Shown piece by piece: positions 8,561 through 17,206 of a DNA stretch of 64,000 bases. The notes beneath the pieces were generated by a model. The model was not told the DNA's origin and did not search any database. It was given only the letters and a program-made list of their open reading frames with translations. The position numbers and the translations under genes were made by a program. Source of the stretch: Halorubrum sodomense (GTDB lineage: Archaea; Halobacteriota; Halobacteria; Halobacteriales; Haloferacaceae); assembly GCF_900111935.1 (NCBI RefSeq), contig NZ_FOYN01000002.1, positions 558,001 through 622,000 on the forward strand. Direction: 5' to 3'. Numbering within the stretch: the stretch's first letter is position 1; each line of letters opens with the position of its first letter.

Positions 8561-9307
8561 TCAGCGACACTCCGGCTTGTCCCGTTCCGTAGGGTCGCCG
8601 GTCGCCGCGGCCGCGACTGCGGTCGTTCTGGCGATGGGCTGTTTGTCGTTGACGCCGATAAAAAGGATCTCAACCGAGTCTCCCGGCTCCATCGGGCGGT
8701 CGCCGCTGAAATCGATCGGATACCTGTTTTCGACGCGAAAGAAGGGTTCGTCGCCGCCGCGAGCGATGTCATTCTGGTTCGACTCGACATATTGCTCACC
8801 AATGTCTGACACGTCGGTACCGGTTCCCCCCTGTTGGTACCGGTTGTGAGCCATCCGGATTGTCAGTGTCTCACCGACGCCGAAATCGCCGGTACAGAAC
8901 TCCCCGACATCGCCGTCGTGGAACGTCTGACCGGTGTCCGCGTCGAAGCGGTTGGGGTTCAGGAACCGAACCTGACCGCCCTCGCCGTCGCTACCCTCCC
9001 AGCTGACCAGTATCGAACCGATCTCGTCGCCTTGGAAGGTCGGCCCTGCGACGTAGGGCACTCGAACGACGTCAATGTCTCCGCGGGGGGGATTGCTGTT
9101 ACCATTGTTCCACCCGCCCCACGATCGGTGTTCGGGCCCGAGCGTCACCTCCGCGTCGCCGAACCCGCGCAGCTCTTGGGGCTCTGGGAGCTCGCTCTCG
9201 AAGTCAAGAACGACGACGCCGATGGTAGCAGCGAGTATCACCACGATGGCGACCATGAGAATCGTGGCAACGACGGTCGTAACGCCGCGGTCACGGCTAC
9301 CGTCCAT
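8561..9307 (-). CDS. Type IV pilin-like protein (archaeal pilin N-terminal domain)
   Basis: A 248-residue protein with a class III prepilin signal: charged head MDGSRDRG, then VTTVVATILMVAIVVILAATIGVVVL. Cleavage is expected after the glycine at residue 8 by PibD/FlaK-type peptidase. The mature part is an acidic extracellular domain rich in Gly and Asp, with a VRVPYVAGPTFQGDEIGSILVSW segment typical of secreted haloarchaeal pilin-like proteins. It is convergent with the split pilin gene; the two could have been alternative pilins of one adhesion or surface-filament locus. No pilus assembly ATPase or membrane platform gene is in the window. Confidence 0.75.
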   Translation of the reverse strand: MDGSRDRGVTTVVATILMVAIVVILAATIGVVVLDFESELPEPQELRGFGDAEVTLGPEHRSWGGWNNGNSNPPRGDIDVVRVPYVAGPTFQGDEIGSILVSWEGSDGEGGQVRFLNPNRFDADTGQTFHDGDVGEFCTGDFGVGETLTIRMAHNRYQQGGTGTDVSDIGEQYVESNQNDIARGGDEPFFRVENRYPIDFSGDRPMEPGDSVEILFIGVNDKQPIARTTAVAAAATGDPTERDKPECR

Positions 9308-9638
9308 CGCTCACTCCGGCGCAGGCGACCTGACTGCCACTCATACCAATACAACGGCCTGTTCCGGAAGTATACATTTCGATCCACATATCAGTTCTAA
9401 TAGCCATTATTGCTGTTCAGTTACACGCCATGTGAGATTGAGACACATGCGCGCTGTATTCAGCAGGACACCGAGAACAGATCACTTGTTGAGAATTTCA
9501 ACGGAGCCGTACCGAGGCATTTCAAACTCGGTGAGCGCTGCTCGTTCATATTGGTGTGTAACGCATGGAGACATCGTGCGAAGCCGACTAAGCGGCCAGC
9601 TCTAGCGACCAGTAGCATGAAAAATCGAGGTCGGGAGG
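9308..9638. other. Intergenic stretch with IS end remnant
   Basis: No credible gene is seen. The only structure is the right-hand inverted repeat at 9482-9508 that matches 5149-5175. The sequence is AT-richer than average up to about 9400 and likely contains the pilin promoter. Confidence 0.5.
9482..9508 (-). repeat. IS-type terminal inverted repeat, right member
   Basis: This is the inverted partner of 5149-5175 (25 of 27 bases identical). Read outward to inward on the minus strand it starts GGCTCCGTTGAAATTC. The distance between outer edges is 4,360 bp. Confidence 0.6.
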
Positions 9639-10229
9639 CTACTGGGTGTCGTCCGCGAACACTGCGCCGAGCGAGTCGTCACCTGCCTGCCCAACCGCGA
9701 TTGCTGAGACTGCGGCGCCGCCGTCAAGTTCGGTGTCAGGCAGCGAGAGCGCGATGTCGTCGCTTCCGTGCGGGAGGACCTCAAGATCGTAGGAGCCAGC
9801 GTCAACAGGAACGTACTCGCTGGCGCTTCGGAATTCGATATTTTCACACAGGGTCGGACCACCGTTAGCGACTCGCACGTCGACGGCGGGAGCGTCCGGT
9901 GAGGCATGAACAAACCGGACGTGAGTTTGGTCGGCTTCGACATCACCGGGGGCGTCGGAAAGTACTGTACACTCGGCTTCAGCGAGCATACCAGTCGCAA
10001 GCGCCGAGTACGCGCGGTCTGCCTCAAGTTCGACTGTCAGATCGAGGACTGCCTCGTCGTCGCCATGCGGCGTGACAGCGATCTCGTGGCTTTCAGCTGG
10101 CAGCTCGGCGTACTCGCTGATGGTTTCGAATGGCACGTCTTCGAAGGCGATTTCGCCGTCGACGTGGACATCGACGTTCGGTGCGTCCGGACAACAGTGA
10201 CCAACGCGGACGGATGCGGTTTCTGCCAT
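9639..10229 (-). CDS. DUF4397-domain protein (tandem beta-sandwich)
   Basis: A 196-residue protein; the ATG at 10229 is chosen because the family opens there (MAETASVRVGHCCPDAPNVDV). Two DUF4397 repeats are visible: residues about 5-95 (VRVGHCCPDAPNVDVHVDG) and about 108-196 (VRFVHASPDAPAVDVRVANG). The proteins are usually secreted or surface-associated beta-sandwich domains of unknown function. This one has no signal peptide in front of the chosen start, so its location is uncertain. An AT-rich TATATATAG-like stretch lies about 40-60 bases upstream of the start. It sits inside the insertion-rich island. Confidence 0.75.
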   Translation of the reverse strand: MAETASVRVGHCCPDAPNVDVHVDGEIAFEDVPFETISEYAELPAESHEIAVTPHGDDEAVLDLTVELEADRAYSALATGMLAEAECTVLSDAPGDVEADQTHVRFVHASPDAPAVDVRVANGGPTLCENIEFRSASEYVPVDAGSYDLEVLPHGSDDIALSLPDTELDGGAAVSAIAVGQAGDDSLGAVFADDTQ

Positions 10230-10828
10230 ACCAATTCTTGTTGCTCGTGCCAGAAGTTTCAATCTATATATGTGAACAAAATATATTATATATGGGTATG
10301 AGCCGTACGGGGAACACCGGAGCACGCAGTTTGTGCTCCCCGAGGCGGCGTTGTATACCGACTTCAGCTACAGAGGCGAAAACGACCGCAACTCCAACTC
10401 GGCCAGCGAGCGATGGACCGGGTCCGAGCAGGACTTCGGTCAGGGGGCCAGTCGTTTTCGTGTGCGTGAGAGCAGAACCGACCCAAGTTATCGAAGACGA
10501 AGGGCGCGTCGTGGGCCTGTCTTCTCATCAGACTCATCGGTTTCCTCGCTGTCTCGGCATTGGACTGGAGCTGCCGCGTGGTCGTCCAGCGAGGGTTCAT
10601 CGGTGTGCTGTTCCGCTCTGGTCGAGATAGTCGTCTGTGTGCTCGACTCGCGCGCTGTATCTCGCACGACGATCCGAATGTCTCCCTGAATTGGTAGAAC
10701 TCCCGATATTCAACCCGCACTCTTCAGCGACCAGCTGTTTCAGGCGAGAACGTGTCTGTAGAATAGGATTTCAACAGAGCCAAATAGCTGATTGCGGACC
10801 GACGGAGAACGTCTCCAAAGCCAGCTGT
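10230..10828. other. Intergenic stretch with insertion remnants
   Basis: About 600 bases without a convincing gene. There is an AT-rich promoter-like block at about 10260-10295. A hairpin (GGAGCAC and GTGCTCC, loop seven bases) lies near 10319-10339. A single IS-type end lies at 10761-10781, and a degenerate copy of the element 3' module (AGCTGGCTTTGGAGACG on the minus strand) lies just beyond it. Short frames between 10330 and 10720 match nothing I recognise. Confidence 0.5.
10761..10781 (-). repeat. Solitary IS-type end
   Basis: On the minus strand this reads GGCTCTGTTGAAATCCTATT, resembling the other IS ends in this island. It abuts a truncated unit of the structured element, as if an insertion had cut it. 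No partner end is obvious. Confidence 0.45.
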
Positions 10829-11126
10829 TTATTTATAAATAGTTGACTGCGGATCGACGGGGAACACCTCCAAAGCCCCAGCCGCGAGGGCGGCACACGC
10901 TCGCTGCGCTCCTCGCTCGTTCGCTCCGCTCACTCGCTGTGGTGCTTACGTCGCCTGCGCCGCCCTCGCGGCTGCCCCTTTGAGTCCCTCCCCGCCCGCG
11001 ACCGCACGGCACCTCACACCTCCCCAGCCTCGTCGCTGGCACCCTCCGCTTCGCTTCGGGAGCCAGCGACTCCCTCGCGCGTGCTGACTCGCGGCCGCCG
11101 AGGGCGGCCGCTCGCAGGCACGCGCC
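10829..11126 (-). repeat. Dispersed structured element, copy 2 (candidate non-coding RNA gene)
   Basis: This copy is on the minus strand. Hairpin 1 is at 11091-11111 (9 bp, loop CTC on the element strand), and hairpin 2 pairs 11062-11070 with 11032-11040 (9 bp, GTCGCTGGC with GCCAGCGAC). The conserved block GAGGCTGGGGAGG begins at 11031 and runs down to 11006. The long-range stem pairs 10959-10974 with 10879-10894, 16 perfect base pairs. It continues across CCC/CCC (GGG on the element strand) with 10978-10984 and 10868-10875. The 3' module ends at TATTTATAAATA (10830-10841), and a degenerate second unit follows to the IS end. Confidence 0.7.
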
Positions 11127-11186
11127 ACCGCGGGAATCGAGATGACAGATCGATCCTTACCGGCAGCCGCCGAGCGCTTCAGGCCC

Positions 11187-11193
11187 TTTATAC
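11187..11193 (+). promoter_or_regulatory. TATA box of MFS gene (leaderless)
   Basis: TTTATAC is centred about 28 bases before the ATG at 11218, the spacing expected if transcription starts at or within a base or two of the start codon. This also argues against the in-frame TTG at 11212 as the start. Confidence 0.6.
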
Positions 11194-11217
11194 GGGTGAC
11201 CGGGCTACGGCTTGGCG

Positions 11218-12447
11218 ATGGACCGGGACCGGATCGGCGAGTACGACGCCTTGGTCCTCGTCTCGCTCGTCTGGTTCCTGGGGAAGTTCGTTCGCTACCT
11301 CTTCCCGCCGCTGTTCGAGTCGATCCAGGAGGCCTACGGCGTGAGCAACGCCACCGTCGGGACCGCCTTCACCGGCTTCATGCTCGTGTACGCCCTCCTC
11401 CAGTTCCCGAGCGGCGCGGTCGCGGACCGGCTCGGTCCGGTCCGGGTGATCGTCGCGGGCGCGCTCGTCGCCGGCGCGGGGTCGCTCGCGATCGTCTTCG
11501 ACGCCCCGTTCGCCGCGCTCGTCGCCGCGATGGTCGTCATCGGCGCGGGGACGGGGGTCCACAAGACGGTCTCGGTGCGGCTGATCGCCCGCGTCTACCC
11601 CGCGCGGACCGGGCGGATGCTCGGCGCGCACGACACGCTGGGCGCGATGGGCGGGGTCGCCGCGCCCGCCGTCGTCGTCGCCGTCCTCTCGGCGCCGCCC
11701 GCGCTCGCGGCCGTCCTCGCGCGGCTCCCCGGCGCCGACTGGCGCGCGCCGTTCCTGCTCACCGGCGTCCTCGCCGTCGGGCTCGCGGTCGCGACCGCGG
11801 TCCGGCTCTCCGGGTCGCCCGCGGCGACCGGTCCGACCGACGCCGACGGCGACGACTCGCCGGAGGCGCAAGAGTATCTCCGGCTGTTCCGGAACCCGCG
11901 GTTCTCGGCGTTCGTGCTGGTCACGGTCGGGTTCTCGTTCGCGCACAACGGCCTGGTCGCATTCCTTCCCCTGTACCTCTCGGAGGCCGCCGACCTCGCG
12001 ACGTCGACCGCGAACCTCCTGTACTCGCTGGTGTTCGCGGTGACGTTCGTCCAGCTGGTCACCGGTGACCTCTCCGACCGCGTCGGTCGCTTCCCCGTGA
12101 TGGTCGCGGCGCTCGGGCTGGCGGCGACGGCGCTCGTCGCGCTCGTCTCGCTCCCGGGACTCGGCCTCGGTGCCGTCGCCGCCGCGGTCGTCGTCGCCGC
12201 CTTCGGCCTCGGATCGCACGGCTTCCAGCCCGTGCGTAGCGCGTACCTGATGGAACTGCTCCCGGAGCGACTCGCCGGCGGAGGGCTCGGCGTCGTCCGG
12301 ACGCTGCTCATGGGCGCCGGCGCGCTCGCGCCCGGCGCGGTCGGCGTCATCGCCGACGCGGTCGGCTTCCGTCCGGCGTTCGCGCTGCTCGCCGGCTCGA
12401 TGGGACTGGCGGCGGTCGTCGCCGCCGGCCTCTGGCTCACGGAGTGA
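11218..12447 (+). CDS. Major facilitator superfamily transporter
   Basis: A 409-residue protein with about twelve hydrophobic segments in two six-helix halves, joined by a polar loop near residues 205-222 (GPTDADGDDSPEAQE). The loop between helices 2 and 3 has the MFS signature form GAVADRLGPVR, and its counterpart in the second half is GDLSDRVGRFP. Such transporters exchange small solutes or export drugs with protons or sodium. The substrate cannot be predicted. It is monocistronic, behind its own TATA box and just downstream of structured element copy 2. Confidence 0.85.
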   Translation: MDRDRIGEYDALVLVSLVWFLGKFVRYLFPPLFESIQEAYGVSNATVGTAFTGFMLVYALLQFPSGAVADRLGPVRVIVAGALVAGAGSLAIVFDAPFAALVAAMVVIGAGTGVHKTVSVRLIARVYPARTGRMLGAHDTLGAMGGVAAPAVVVAVLSAPPALAAVLARLPGADWRAPFLLTGVLAVGLAVATAVRLSGSPAATGPTDADGDDSPEAQEYLRLFRNPRFSAFVLVTVGFSFAHNGLVAFLPLYLSEAADLATSTANLLYSLVFAVTFVQLVTGDLSDRVGRFPVMVAALGLAATALVALVSLPGLGLGAVAAAVVVAAFGLGSHGFQPVRSAYLMELLPERLAGGGLGVVRTLLMGAGALAPGAVGVIADAVGFRPAFALLAGSMGLAAVVAAGLWLTE

Positions 12448-12519
12448 GCGAAGGCGACCGAATCGCGGACCGCGAGAGCGACCGACTCAAAGATCGCGGA
12501 CCCCTTGCCCTCTCACCGC

Positions 12520-13539
12520 TCACGCCTCTTCGTCCGTCTCCCGCAGGATGAACGGGCCGATGGAGAGGGTGCGCTTCGTCACCGTCGCGATCCGCAGGAT
12601 ATACGAGAGCAGCAGCGCGAACGGGACGAGCGAGGCGGCGACCGCGGCCGCGACCAGAAGCACGACGCTCTCGACGCCGAGAACCGCTCCCCCGTACCGC
12701 CCGGCGTCGAAGAAGGCGACCATCGCCGCCGCAACCAGCAGCGCCGGAACGGCCGACGCGAGGATCCGCCGGGACAGGTCGATCAGCGCCCACTGGAAGT
12801 ACAGCGTCTTGAAGTGTTCGCGGGCGGGGCCGAACAGCCGCAGCGACCCGATCAGGTCGTCGAGCGCCGCGGCCCCCTCGTCGTCCAACGCCTCCCCGTG
12901 GCGCTCGCGGAGCCGTCGGGCGGCGAACAGCTTCCACGAGTAGTTGAAGTCGAGGACGGCCGCGATCACCTCGAACGCACCGAACCGGCCCCCGTCGAGC
13001 TTCGCCACCGTCTGTTCCGCGTTCTCGACGACGGCCTCGGTCAGGTCGTCCGTCGTCCGCACCAGATCCTCGTCGGTCGAGCCCGAGACGGCCTCGCGGA
13101 AGGTCGTCGCGTGGTCGCTCGCCGCCTCGACGAGGGCGCTGAGAAACGCGGCCGGCTCCGCGGGGCTGACGGGCTCGTCGAGGACCGCCGCCGCGTCCTC
13201 TCGGAATTCCATCGCGCCGTCCATCCGCTCGCGCTGGTCGCCCACGGCGCCGAGCTCCTGCGAGAGCACGAGCTGGTTCAGGGTGAGCACGAGCGTGACG
13301 CCCGTGATGGTGGCCGTGAGGAGCCCCTGAAACAGCGTGTCGACGGAGTCGCCGCCGCGGAGGGCCTCGGCGGCGCCGGGGAGGAGGGCCCCGACCGCGA
13401 CCAGCCCGAGGAACACGAGCGAGAGGATGATCGCCGTGACGAGCCGGCGGTCGGCGTCGAGCAGGAGCCACAGCGCGGCGCGGCTCCGGTCGGCGCGTTC
13501 GCGGACGCTGTCGTCCGGCGCGTCGCTCGCCTCGGTCAT
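12520..13539 (-). CDS. Haloarchaeal membrane protein of unknown function
   Basis: A 339-residue protein with two hydrophobic segments near residues 33-55 and 75-95, a long soluble middle (about 100-225) rich in acidic helices, and two more membrane segments near 245-270 and 275-305. The opening is charged (MTEASDAPDDSVRERADRSR). The soluble helical block contains FNYSWKLFAARRLRERH and FGPAREHFKTLYFQWALIDLSRR. The architecture resembles conserved haloarchaeal proteins without an assigned function. It is followed by DUF2237 upstream in transcription order, and no operon is evident because the gap is 73 bases. Confidence 0.65.
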   Translation of the reverse strand: MTEASDAPDDSVRERADRSRAALWLLLDADRRLVTAIILSLVFLGLVAVGALLPGAAEALRGGDSVDTLFQGLLTATITGVTLVLTLNQLVLSQELGAVGDQRERMDGAMEFREDAAAVLDEPVSPAEPAAFLSALVEAASDHATTFREAVSGSTDEDLVRTTDDLTEAVVENAEQTVAKLDGGRFGAFEVIAAVLDFNYSWKLFAARRLRERHGEALDDEGAAALDDLIGSLRLFGPAREHFKTLYFQWALIDLSRRILASAVPALLVAAAMVAFFDAGRYGGAVLGVESVVLLVAAAVAASLVPFALLLSYILRIATVTKRTLSIGPFILRETDEEA

Positions 13540-13611
13540 GTCTCGGGCTCCCGCGCCGGAGCGAAAAAGCCACCGGGGTTTGACCGGAGCGGACGGCGGT
13601 CCGCTCTCTCC

Positions 13612-14058
13612 TCAGTCGAGCGTTCCGGGGTCGAACGCCGCCGGGTCGAACTCGCGGTCGCGGAGGCGGTCGGGGTCGACCGCGCGCAGCACGGACTCGT
13701 CCGTGGCCTCGAGGACGACGGGCGGGGCGACGCCGTCCTCTGCCGCCTCCAGCCAGCGACCGACGCAGAGGCACCAGCGGTCGCCCGGCTCCAGCCCGGG
13801 GAAGTCGAACTCGGGACGAGGCGTGATCAGGTCGTTGCCCCGCTCGCGGCTGTATCGCAGGAACTCGGCCGTGACGACCGCACAGAGCGTGTGCTCTCCG
13901 ACGTCGCCGTCCACGTCGCGGCAGTGGCCGTCTCGGAGGTAGCCGGTCGTCGGGTCGCGGCCGCAGGGGGCCAGCTCGCCGCCGAGCACGTTGCGGTCGC
14001 CGCGGTCGTCCGCGTCGTCGTCCGCTGACACGCGATCCGCTTCCGTCCCCGTCGACAT
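13612..14058 (-). CDS. DUF2237 family protein
   Basis: A 148-residue soluble protein. The family motif NVLGGELAPCGRDPTTGYLRDG begins near residue 23, and VGEHTLCAVVTAEFLRYSRERGND and PGLEPGDRWCLCVGRWLEA follow. This cysteine- and histidine-containing pattern is the DUF2237 signature, shared by bacteria, archaea and plants. The function is not established. The start ATG at 14058 leaves 27 bases to the divergent polX start, so the two genes must share a compact promoter region. Confidence 0.85.
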   Translation of the reverse strand: MSTGTEADRVSADDDADDRGDRNVLGGELAPCGRDPTTGYLRDGHCRDVDGDVGEHTLCAVVTAEFLRYSRERGNDLITPRPEFDFPGLEPGDRWCLCVGRWLEAAEDGVAPPVVLEATDESVLRAVDPDRLRDREFDPAAFDPGTLD

Positions 14059-14085
14059 AAGTGGGACGCCGCCGAACCGTCGACA

Positions 14086-15870
14086 ATGAGCCGTAACGAC
14101 GAGGTCGCGACCCGACTGGAGGAGTTCGCTGACCTCCTCGAGGCGACGGGCGTCGAGTACAAGCCGACCGCCTACCGACGGGCGGCCGAGAACGTCCGCG
14201 ACCACCCCGCGCCGATCGAGGGGCTCGCGGCCGACGGCGAGGACGCGGTCGCCGAGATCGACCGCGTCGGCGACGCCATCGCCGCGAAGATCGTCGAGTA
14301 CGTCGAGACCGGGACGATCGAGGAGCTGACCGAGCTGCGCGAAGAGCTCCCGGTCGACATGGCCGGGCTGACCGCGGTCGAGGGCGTCGGTCCGAAGACG
14401 GTCGGCTCCCTGTACGACGCGCTCGGTATCTCGGACCTCGACGAGCTGGAGGCCGCCGCGGAGGCGGGCGAGATTCAAGAGGTGTCCGGCTTCGGCGCGA
14501 AGACCGAACAGAACATCCTCGACAACGTCCCGTTCGCCCGAGAGGCCCGCGAGCGCACCCGCCTCGGCGACGCCCGGCCGCTCGCGGACGACGCGCTCGC
14601 GTCCCTCACCGCCCTCGACTCCGTCGAGTCCGTCGAGGTGTGCGGGTCGATCCGGCGGTGGAAGCCGACGATCGGTGACGTCGACCTGCTCGTGGCCAGC
14701 GAGGAGCGCGAGCCGATCGTCGAGGCGTTCACCGACTGGGACGCCGCGGACGCGACGATCGAGGCGGGCACCGGGAAGGCGAGCGTGCGCGCGGACGGCA
14801 CCCGCGTCGACCTTCGGGTCGTCGACCCCGACGAGTTCGGCGCCGCGCTCCAGTACTTCACCGGGTCGCGGGCGCACAACGTCGCCGTGCGCAACCGAGC
14901 GATCGACCGCGACCTCAAGCTGAACGAGTACGGGCTCTTCGACGTGAGCGACGTCGACGGCGAGGGAGTCGACGACGCGGCGGACGGCGACGCCGAAGAC
15001 GCCGACTCGACGCGGGCCGGCGAGCGCATCGCGGGCGCCGAGGAGGCCGAGGTCTACCGCGCGCTCGACATGGACCCGGTCCCGCCGGAGCTGCGCGAGG
15101 ACCGCGGCGAGGTCGAGGCGGCCGCCGAGGGGCGGCTCCCGTTCCTCGTCGAGCCGGGCGACCTCCGCGGCGACCTCCACACCCACACCGACTGGTCCGA
15201 CGGCGGCTTCTCGATCGCGGAGATGGCGGCGGCGGCCGCGGAGCGCGGCTACGACTACCACGTTGTCACCGACCACGCGACCGGGCCGGGGATGGTCGGC
15301 GGGGTCGGCCTCGACGAGTCCGACCTCGAGGAACAGGCCGCGGCGATCGCCGAGGCGGCCGAGGAGGTCGAGATCCCGATCCTCCACGGGATAGAGGCCA
15401 ACATCGACGCCGACGGCGGCCTCTCGACCGACGACGAGGTCCTCGCCGCCCTCGACATCGTCGTCGCGTCGCCGCACGCCGCGCTCGGGCAGGACGGCGA
15501 GGCGGCCACCGAGCGCCTGATACGGGCGGTCGAACACCCGCACGTCGATATCCTCGGTCATCCGACCGGCCGCCTCATCAACGAGCGGCCGGGGCTCGAT
15601 CCGGACGTCGGGGCGGTCGCCGAGGCGGCCGCCGCGAACGGGACCGCCGTCGAGGTGAACGCGAACCCCGCTCGACTCGACGCCGACGGCGAGTTCGTTC
15701 GGGCCGCGATCGAGGCGGGGGCGACGATCGCGATCGACACCGACGCGCACGCGCCCCGCGAACTCGACAACGCCCGGTACGGGATCCACACCGCGCGGCG
15801 GGGCTGGGCCGAGACGTCGACCGTGCTCAACGCGCGATCGCTCAACGGCCTCCGGTCGTTTATCCTGTAG
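14086..15870 (+). CDS. polX: Family X DNA polymerase with PHP domain
   Basis: A 594-residue PolX. The N-terminal 8-kDa helical region with helix-hairpin-helix motifs spans residues 1-150 (VEGVGPKTVGSLY and VSGFGAKTEQNIL). The nucleotidyltransferase active site is at residues about 187-200 (GSIRRWKPTIGDVDLL, with the two catalytic aspartates in GDVD). An acidic insertion covers about 285-305. The C-terminal PHP domain starts near residue 363 (GDLHTHTDWSDG) with further metal ligands in TDHA, HGIEANI and DTDAHAP, and can act as a 3'-5' exonuclease or phosphatase. The enzyme fills short gaps in base-excision and break repair. It is divergent from DUF2237. Confidence 0.93.
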   Translation: MSRNDEVATRLEEFADLLEATGVEYKPTAYRRAAENVRDHPAPIEGLAADGEDAVAEIDRVGDAIAAKIVEYVETGTIEELTELREELPVDMAGLTAVEGVGPKTVGSLYDALGISDLDELEAAAEAGEIQEVSGFGAKTEQNILDNVPFAREARERTRLGDARPLADDALASLTALDSVESVEVCGSIRRWKPTIGDVDLLVASEEREPIVEAFTDWDAADATIEAGTGKASVRADGTRVDLRVVDPDEFGAALQYFTGSRAHNVAVRNRAIDRDLKLNEYGLFDVSDVDGEGVDDAADGDAEDADSTRAGERIAGAEEAEVYRALDMDPVPPELREDRGEVEAAAEGRLPFLVEPGDLRGDLHTHTDWSDGGFSIAEMAAAAAERGYDYHVVTDHATGPGMVGGVGLDESDLEEQAAAIAEAAEEVEIPILHGIEANIDADGGLSTDDEVLAALDIVVASPHAALGQDGEAATERLIRAVEHPHVDILGHPTGRLINERPGLDPDVGAVAEAAAANGTAVEVNANPARLDADGEFVRAAIEAGATIAIDTDAHAPRELDNARYGIHTARRGWAETSTVLNARSLNGLRSFIL

Positions 15871-15904
15871 CCGACGGACCGGTCCCGGACGCCGCCCGCC
15901 CGAG

Positions 15905-15936
<32 letters not shown>

Positions 15937-15990
15937 CTTCTCCTCGATTCTCCGTAACCGGTTTGCCCGCCCGCCGTCTACTCGCCGCTA

Positions 15991-16635
15991 ATGGAACGCG
16001 AACGGGCCGTCGATCGCTTGGAGTCGCTCGTCGACCGCGTCGCGGACGAGCCGATGCCGGTGCCCGTCCGCGAGGTGTGGGCGTTCGGGGACGTCGCGCT
16101 CGGCCTCGACCCGGTCGACCGCCTCGACATCTACCTCACGAAGGACGTGATCATGGGCGGCGACGCCGACGCGGCCGCCGCGTTCGAGGCCGAGTACGGG
16201 GTGAAAGGCGTCGGCACCACGGTCGACGCAGCGTGGGCCGAGGCGAACCCAGACCGCGTGCGCACGAGCGACAACGGGTACGCGGCGCCCGAGAAGTGTC
16301 TCGCGGCCGAGCTGGTGGAGGACCACGAGCCGATCCACCTGGAGGTGTGTAACGCCGGGTTCGAGGACAACGTCCGCCAGCGCCTGACGGGGGCGCTCGC
16401 CCGCGACGCCTACGAGGAGGTGCTCGACCCGCGCGGGGTCTGCCTGTGGGTCGACGGCGAGCGCGACGACGAGGCGTTCGACCGCCTCCGCGAGGCCTCG
16501 CTCGCGATGCCGACGCTGCCCGCCGCGCTCGGGATGCTCGGCGCCGACGAGGACGCCGCGAACGCGGCCGCGGACGTCCTCAAACAACAGCGCGCCGAGC
16601 AGGAGGGCGCCTCGGTGCGCGGCGATATGGTGTGA
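15991..16635 (+). CDS. Conserved haloarchaeal protein (probably DUF7095 family)
   Basis: A 214-residue soluble protein. The pattern MERERAVDRLESLVDRV, then VPVREVWAFGDVALGLDPVDRLDIYLTKD, then YAAPEKCLAAELV and EDNVRQRLTGALARDAYEEVLDPRGVCLWVDG matches a conserved single-copy haloarchaeal family that I believe is labelled DUF7095. No catalytic motif can be named; the GDVALGLDPVDRLDIYL segment is reminiscent of a nucleotidyltransferase-like strand-turn-strand but lacks a clear active site. A solitary IS605-type end lies 56 bases upstream, and structured element copy 3 follows immediately. Confidence 0.7.
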   Translation: MERERAVDRLESLVDRVADEPMPVPVREVWAFGDVALGLDPVDRLDIYLTKDVIMGGDADAAAAFEAEYGVKGVGTTVDAAWAEANPDRVRTSDNGYAAPEKCLAAELVEDHEPIHLEVCNAGFEDNVRQRLTGALARDAYEEVLDPRGVCLWVDGERDDEAFDRLREASLAMPTLPAALGMLGADEDAANAAADVLKQQRAEQEGASVRGDMV

Positions 16636-16652
16636 CTCGGACGCGCCGCGAC

Positions 16653-17160
16653 GCTATTTATAAATAACCGCGGTGGCGCGCCGGTGAGCGGCCGCCACCG
16701 GCGGCCGCGAACCGCCCGCGAGGGAGTCGGTCGCCGAGCGAAGCGACGGCGACCGACGAGGCTGGGGAGGCGTGAGGTGCGGTGCTGCGTGGTGCGGGGC
16801 GGGACTCGAAGGGGCAGTCGCGAGAACGAAGCACGACGACGTAAGCACCGGAACGAGGGAGCGGAGCGACCGAGTGAGGAGCGTGGTTCGAGACGCCGAA
16901 GGCGTCTCGTCATCGCCAGAAATCGGAGATTTCTGGCTAGCAGTCAGAACGCTCCGCGTTCTGACGACATCACGAAAGGCGCTTCGCGCCTTTCGAACGA
17001 CAGCGAGTCGCGCGAGTTCTCGCGACTGGGGCTTTGGAGGTGTCCGCTGCCGATCCACGGTCAAACGTTTATAAGCGAGCGGCTGGGGCTTTGGCGGTGT
17101 TCGCCGCAGCGCCGTCATCCATTTATAAACTGTCTCCGATGCTGCTGACGCTACCGCTCG
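16653..17160 (+). repeat. Dispersed structured element, copy 3 (longest, with hairpin array)
   Basis: Features, left to right: TATA-like TATTTATAAATA (16655-16666), hairpin 1 at 16688-16708, hairpin 2 pairing 16726-16735 with 16748-16757 (10 bp), and conserved block 16758-16783. The long-range stem pairs 16815-16827 with 17016-17028 (13 perfect pairs). It is extended across GGG/GGG by 16805-16811 with 17032-17039, including one G-T wobble. An array of four perfect hairpins (16889-16995) is inserted in the inner domain. A second 3' unit follows at about 17087. The 17-bp sequence GCTATTTATAAATAACC occurs at 16653 and again at 17161, flanking the element. Confidence 0.7.
16889..16995 (+). repeat. 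Array of four perfect hairpins
   Basis: Four unrelated inverted repeats lie in a row: 16889-16909 (CGAGACGCC, loop GAA), 16915-16937 (GCCAGAAATC, loop GGA), 16943-16965 (GTCAGAACGC, loop TCC) and 16973-16995 (CGAAAGGCGC, loop TTC). Each has a 9-10 bp perfect stem, a three-base loop and a 5-7 base spacer. Confidence 0.85.
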
Positions 17161-17206
17161 CTATTTATAAATAACCACGCGGACGCGCCGATTCAGATCC
17201 AACACC

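Noticed and set aside
16889-16995. CRISPR array
   Set aside because: The hairpins are all different from each other and there is no repeated unit with spacers; no cas gene is near.
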